A DNA stretch of 53,570 nucleotides from a virus. Below are positions 49,867 to 53,570 of this stretch, one piece after another (positions within the stretch are counted from its first letter, which is position 1; each line of letters starts with the position of its first letter). The notes under the pieces are model-generated. The model saw nothing but the letters and a program-made list of their open reading frames with translations. It was not told where the DNA came from and ran no database searches. The stretch lies in IMG/VR virus record IMGVR_UViG_3300028840_000680, positions 1 to 53,570 of that record; one strand, given 5' to 3'. The position numbers were made by a program, and so were the translations under genes.

Positions 49867-50671
49867 TTTGAGTTAGTTCCTGAACAAGTTCTTGTGTTTT
49901 GAGAACCTTGTTTAGATCGTCATCTGTAAACTCGCGCTTACGAAATTCCTCAAGATACTCGGACACTTCGTTTAGTTTTTGCGAAATGAGAGGTTCGACA
50001 GTATTTTGACTCGCGTCACTAATTAAGCTCTTAAGCCTTTCCAATTCTTCGTTCAAGTAAATACGAAGTTCGAACCCGTCATCTGCAAAACTTGTGATGT
50101 ACCGATTAAGAAGATCTTTCTGCTCTTTAAGAAGGGTGGTGTACTTCTCGTTAAACTTCTTAATAAAAGAGTTGTAAGTTAGGTTGTCCAAAGACTTCAT
50201 TTTGTTAGACTCGGTAAGAGGTTGTTCAGCGCTCATTGAATCTACGATCGCCTGCTCAAAAAGAACTTTACTTTTTACAGGTGTCTTTGTGTTGAAGATA
50301 GCATTTACGGAAGCAAGAGACTTAAAGTTTGGAACAAAGTTAGACCATACATCCTGTCCTAGCTGCTTGTTGATAGCAGCAATTATACGAGACTGTGCGT
50401 CAAAAACCTCGGAGGAATCCAACTTTGAATAAGCAAACTTTGTTTCTTGAAGCATTCTTTCGGCAAGATTGGGTTGAATATTTTTTGTCTCAAGCAAAGT
50501 CTTGTAAAGAGAAAGTTCTTTTGCTAATGTTGAGTCGCCACCAAATCCTTCTTTGATGATCGCAAGAACAGTTTCTTTTCTACTACTATCCTTATCAACG
50601 ATTGCCTTTGTTAGTTCTCTTGTAAGCGTTTCATAAATAAAGGCTGTATTTCTTTTTTTATTATGCTTCAT
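49859..50671 (-). CDS. uncharacterised prohead/portal-associated helical protein
   Basis: A 270-residue, mostly helical, charged protein (ELTKAIVDKDSSRKETVLAI, LNEVSEYLEEFRKREF, KVLKTQELVQELTQ). It starts within the portal gene's last codons with a GAGGAAGAG ribosome site, so it is translationally coupled to the portal. Coiled-coil character suggests a core or portal-assembly role. No family identified. Confidence 0.75.
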   Translation of the reverse strand: MKHNKKRNTAFIYETLTRELTKAIVDKDSSRKETVLAIIKEGFGGDSTLAKELSLYKTLLETKNIQPNLAERMLQETKFAYSKLDSSEVFDAQSRIIAAINKQLGQDVWSNFVPNFKSLASVNAIFNTKTPVKSKVLFEQAIVDSMSAEQPLTESNKMKSLDNLTYNSFIKKFNEKYTTLLKEQKDLLNRYITSFADDGFELRIYLNEELERLKSLISDASQNTVEPLISQKLNEVSEYLEEFRKREFTDDDLNKVLKTQELVQELTQND

Positions 50672-52628
50672 TTTTCTCTTCCTCTTTGCTCTCCATTTGT
50701 TCTACTAACATACGAACTTTATTGGTGTTCTCAAAAAGTGTGTGCTCATCTTTAGTATAAGTAGGCTTGAGATTCTCTTCTAGACCAACTAGTGCTCTCA
50801 TATCAGGAACTCCTACTTTACCGGGATGCACGGTTCTAGAAGTTGTTCCCATCTCTGGTCCGCGAACCATTCGCTTGATTTCGCGCTTCATCGGACCTTG
50901 CGAGTGTCTTGTTGAAGAGCCTTTTCTTTTATCGACAGCAACGGGCTTGTAAGCCGCTCCCTCGTGTTTTGTAGGATTGTCTTCCCGTCTACCTGGGGTT
51001 GCCAATAAAACGTCATCCCCGCCGCCTTCAGGCGCCTCTCCACCTTCATCGCCACCGAGATCCAGATCACCGCCAAGGTCGCCACCCAAGTCTCCACCAA
51101 GGTCGCCGCCTAAATCACCACCGAGGTCTCCTCCGAGACCACCGCCTTCGGCGCCGCCAAGCTCAGCGCCTTCGTCAACAATCGATTCAAGAGCCTGCTG
51201 ATATTTACGATCATAGAAAGTTTCGCGCTGGTTGCGAAGGAACTCGGAATCGGACATTCCAAGAATGTTGGCTGCAACCCAACGCTTTGAGAATGTGCCT
51301 TCTGGAACTGATGTGGCGGTCTCGAACTTTGTCTTCATGTATTCAAGCTGCTGTAGCTCGGCAAGACGCGAGGGGTTGTTCAAAGTAATCTTAAATCCTA
51401 AAAGGTCTTGACCTCTAAAGCCTAGTGTGTAAAGATGCACTATCGCCATCTTCTCCAACTCGGAAACCAACGATCTTTGAAGTCTATGAATAGTTCTTGC
51501 GAAACGGATATCCTTCTGTGCTAGGGTAGTTTTATCTTCTGTACCGCCTTCAAGGTTGGTTAGATAAGACTGTGGAATCTTAATTGCTGCGAACAACTTA
51601 TCACGAAGATACTTAACATCCTCAATGTCGTCCAAAGACTTGGCGCCAGGGAGCGATGTAATCTCCGACCCAACGCCACCACGCATCGGAATAAAGTAAT
51701 CTTCTTCAAGTGATAGCGGGTTGTAGCGAAGATCCACACGACCAGTTGAAGCATTTACAAGAGAGTTACGCTTCATTTCCGACTTGACTTTTTCCATATA
51801 CTGTGGAATGTCTTGTGGTGGAATGTTGCCTACGTCAATCTTGAATACTCGGCGTTCTGGCGCACGAACAACGCGATAAGCAATCATCGCATCTTCTAGA
51901 AGTGTAAGTTGTCGCCAAATACGTCGGGCAGGATCCAAAACAGATGTGCCGTATGGCGAGTAACGATCGTTGCCCAAAATGCGGAAGTGCGCAACCTGCC
52001 AGTTCTCAAAGGTCATACCGGCACCATTCCACTGATACTGAACGTAGTTAGGGTTTGTTTGGTCCTGACCTTCAAGACGCTCTACTTCGTTGTTCGGCAT
52101 ACCAATAAGGGATGTGATGCCTAACTTCTCGTCAATGTCCATATAAAGGAAAAAGTCACCGTACTTACACATAGAGCGTGCCCAACCAAAGCAGTTGAAC
52201 TCAATGTTTAGAACATCGTAGAATAGAGACTCAAGGATAGTTTTGATTTCGTGGTTAAGACAATCAATGTTTAGAAGACGATCATACTCGTTTGATGTCG
52301 TCATCTCGTCAGCGTAGATATCAAGAGCAGTAGCAATCTCAGGCATGTATTCCATTTGCTCAAAGTCAATGTAACGCTCTGCTCTGTTTTGGTTACGGAA
52401 TGCTGCTGATGTAAAAAGGTTGTAGTTCTGAGACATGTTAGAATCGTGTCTCTTAAACTCCTGACCAGACATAGAACGGAAACGATAACGATATTTATCT
52501 AGATCTGCTCTTCTTTCTTGTCTACCAACTTGTGTGCGGTAGTTAACGACCGGGCCAGATAGAAGTCTGGTTAGTCTTTTGAATAACGGCGATGCCGGAT
52601 TTCTTGGGTTGTTCTCTTTCTTAGCCAT
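50661..52628 (-). CDS. portal vertex protein (gp20-like)
   Basis: A 655-residue portal protein forming the 12-fold ring through which DNA is packed. Family segments are clear: FTSAAFRNQNRAERYIDFEQ, EIATALDIYADEMTT, YGTSVLDPARRIWRQLTLLEDAM, RRVFKIDVGNIPP, and KIPQSYLTNLEGG. The C-terminal part has seven or so GGDLGGDL-type repeats (about residues 495-540), an acidic flexible linker not found in T4 gp20, then a basic end. AGGA ribosome site; it follows terminase by 8 bases. Confidence 0.95.
   Translation of the reverse strand: MAKKENNPRNPASPLFKRLTRLLSGPVVNYRTQVGRQERRADLDKYRYRFRSMSGQEFKRHDSNMSQNYNLFTSAAFRNQNRAERYIDFEQMEYMPEIATALDIYADEMTTSNEYDRLLNIDCLNHEIKTILESLFYDVLNIEFNCFGWARSMCKYGDFFLYMDIDEKLGITSLIGMPNNEVERLEGQDQTNPNYVQYQWNGAGMTFENWQVAHFRILGNDRYSPYGTSVLDPARRIWRQLTLLEDAMIAYRVVRAPERRVFKIDVGNIPPQDIPQYMEKVKSEMKRNSLVNASTGRVDLRYNPLSLEEDYFIPMRGGVGSEITSLPGAKSLDDIEDVKYLRDKLFAAIKIPQSYLTNLEGGTEDKTTLAQKDIRFARTIHRLQRSLVSELEKMAIVHLYTLGFRGQDLLGFKITLNNPSRLAELQQLEYMKTKFETATSVPEGTFSKRWVAANILGMSDSEFLRNQRETFYDRKYQQALESIVDEGAELGGAEGGGLGGDLGGDLGGDLGGDLGGDLGGDLDLGGDEGGEAPEGGGDDVLLATPGRREDNPTKHEGAAYKPVAVDKRKGSSTRHSQGPMKREIKRMVRGPEMGTTSRTVHPGKVGVPDMRALVGLEENLKPTYTKDEHTLFENTNKVRMLVEQMESKEEEKNEA
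51054..51150. repeat. 12-bp tandem repeat in portal gene
   Basis: Imperfect 12-base units (plus strand about GGTCGCCACCCA with third-base changes) encode the Gly-Gly-Asp-Leu repeats of the portal C-terminus. Unit number may vary between isolates by slippage. Confidence 0.85.
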
Positions 52629-52636
52629 TTTCTATC

Positions 52637-53570
52637 CTAGCCTTTTAGTAATCCTATATATTGGTATTGAAGCTTTTTCGCCTTTTCAATACGCTCGGTT
52701 TCTTTCGTCATCTTATGTCCCTGCATACCAGGGATTGTTGTAGAAATAGATGTTTTTGCCGTGCTGATAGCAGACAAGAAAGATTTGCTGTACTCTACGT
52801 TCTTTTGACTTTCTATAATCACGGTATCTCTCACCCAGCATCCAATAGCGAACGACATTGTTAGATCGTCGTTGTAGCTTCTCATCGCCTGCGGTCTTCC
52901 GTGATGCCAAATAAATGTTTTCATTTCGGAAAGCAAACGATTTGAGTTAATCGTAATTAGTTTATTTCTCATAAACTCTTCCATTTTCGCAACGATCAAA
53001 GGTCTTGTTTTGGAAGAAGTTGTAAAACCGGGTATTACGTTTGATTGCCATTGTGCGGTTAGGGGATCAACATATTGGTGATCTCCCTTTGTTGTGTAGT
53101 AGAGATTAGGATACCCTTTATCAATCAACTTTTTAAGAACAGCAAAGCCAATATTATTGTTTTCTATCACCAACATAGGGTTGCCGTATTCAGCTGCTAC
53201 ATTAGAAAGAATGTCTGCGAAGTCGTCTGGTGTTGGCTTACCCACATATTCAGCGACTTGTTCAAGGTTTGCAAGTTCTATAATATGAAAAGCGCTGTTA
53301 TCTTTACCGTCGCCACGAGCAACGTCGGCAACAATCAAATAATGATTCTCTGGATTATATTGTTTCCAAATCCAGTAGTTTCTATCAAAGCCAGTGCGAT
53401 ACTCTGGTGCGCAAGCTTTTTCCAAATACCATTGTAGATCATCCGGGTGGATAACAGTTTCGCCAGATACGTTGAAGTTACACTCCAACTCCTGAGCGAT
53501 CTGGCGCTTAGACATATTTCTGGTTTCTTTCTCAAACCATTTCTTGTCTCGCTCAGGGTGAACGTCCCAC
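52637..53570 (-). CDS. terminase large subunit (gp17-like), C-terminal nuclease part, 5' end beyond window
   Basis: The frame runs off the right edge; the visible part also includes WDVHPERDKKWFEKETRN before the internal Met at 53515. This is the RNase H-like nuclease domain that cuts packaged DNA: first Asp in LIVADVARGDGKD, Glu in LVIENNNIG, third Asp in RSYNDDLTMSFAIGCW. MSKRQIAQELECNFNVSGE is the linker to the ATPase domain, which lies outside the window. The C-terminus is basic and Lys-rich. Portal follows by 8 bases, the usual terminase-portal order. Confidence 0.93.
   Translation of the reverse strand, partial: WDVHPERDKKWFEKETRNMSKRQIAQELECNFNVSGETVIHPDDLQWYLEKACAPEYRTGFDRNYWIWKQYNPENHYLIVADVARGDGKDNSAFHIIELANLEQVAEYVGKPTPDDFADILSNVAAEYGNPMLVIENNNIGFAVLKKLIDKGYPNLYYTTKGDHQYVDPLTAQWQSNVIPGFTTSSKTRPLIVAKMEEFMRNKLITINSNRLLSEMKTFIWHHGRPQAMRSYNDDLTMSFAIGCWVRDTVIIESQKNVEYSKSFLSAISTAKTSISTTIPGMQGHKMTKETERIEKAKKLQYQYIGLLKG

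Noticed and set aside
50977-51201. Plus-strand Pro/Ser/Arg-rich repeat frame
   Set aside because: Shadow of the portal's Gly-Gly-Asp-Leu repeat.
1-53570. tRNA genes, insertion sequences, integrase or attachment sites
   Set aside because: No cloverleaf with matching arms was seen in the short gaps, and no transposase or integrase motif appears in any frame.

Overview
The window is a piece of a large T4-like tailed phage (myovirus) genome. The evidence is gp17-like terminase, gp20-like portal, gp21-like prohead protease, gp23-like major capsid protein, contractile sheath, tail tube and tape measure, plus gp32-like, UvsX-like and gp41/DnaB-like replication proteins. All convincing genes lie on the minus strand and are packed almost end to end, often with ATGA overlaps. 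No gap exceeds 300 bases. I found no tRNA, CRISPR or insertion sequence. The mix of NrdJ, ThyX, bS21 and the recurring 'MKLTKARLQQIIKEE'-type N-termini resembles marine or aquatic phages. A DDDDS-repeat lipoprotein and a GC-rich insert weakly hint at a high-GC, deltaproteobacteria-like host; this is inference.

Layout in transcription order, from right to left: terminase (cut by the right edge), portal, two core proteins, a small membrane protein, a micro-ORF, gp21 protease, a large CTS-tagged internal protein, bS21, neck or fibre proteins, a duplicated fibre-tip cassette with a GC-rich member, scaffold, capsid protein, connector proteins, sheath, tube, tail assembly chaperone with a probable frameshift, tape measure and baseplate proteins (about 22.7-53.6 kb). 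Next comes replication and nucleotide metabolism (about 0.7-22.7 kb): family A polymerase without exonuclease, MazG-like hydrolase, tubulin/FtsZ-like protein, gp32, RecA/UvsX, 5' nuclease, replicative helicase, class II RNR, GroES-like co-chaperonin, two CTS-tagged proteins, a DNA polymerase III alpha subunit in three pieces, an archaeal-type adenylosuccinate synthetase, dUTPase, ClpP-like protease and ThyX. A GIY-YIG endonuclease runs off the left edge.

The most striking region is 2.4-9.9 kb. dnaE is broken into three ORFs. The first break is a clear split intein (102-residue N-half, 41-residue C-half) with a VSR-like homing endonuclease gene between the halves, the 'fractured gene' arrangement. 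The second break falls just before the catalytic PDIDYD motif and carries a shrunken Hint-like N-half and a very degenerate C-half. purA is interrupted at its GDEGK motif by a different endonuclease; a 21-codon remnant of the original 5' end survives upstream, and the functional gene has a re-coded replacement 5' end.

Two kinds of promoter are visible. Sigma70-like TTGACx-17-TAxxxT sites lie before early or replication genes. A recurring minus-strand ACTATTTA(T) element lies 18-48 bases upstream of virion genes, CTS-tagged genes and all three homing endonuclease genes, and is probably the late promoter.
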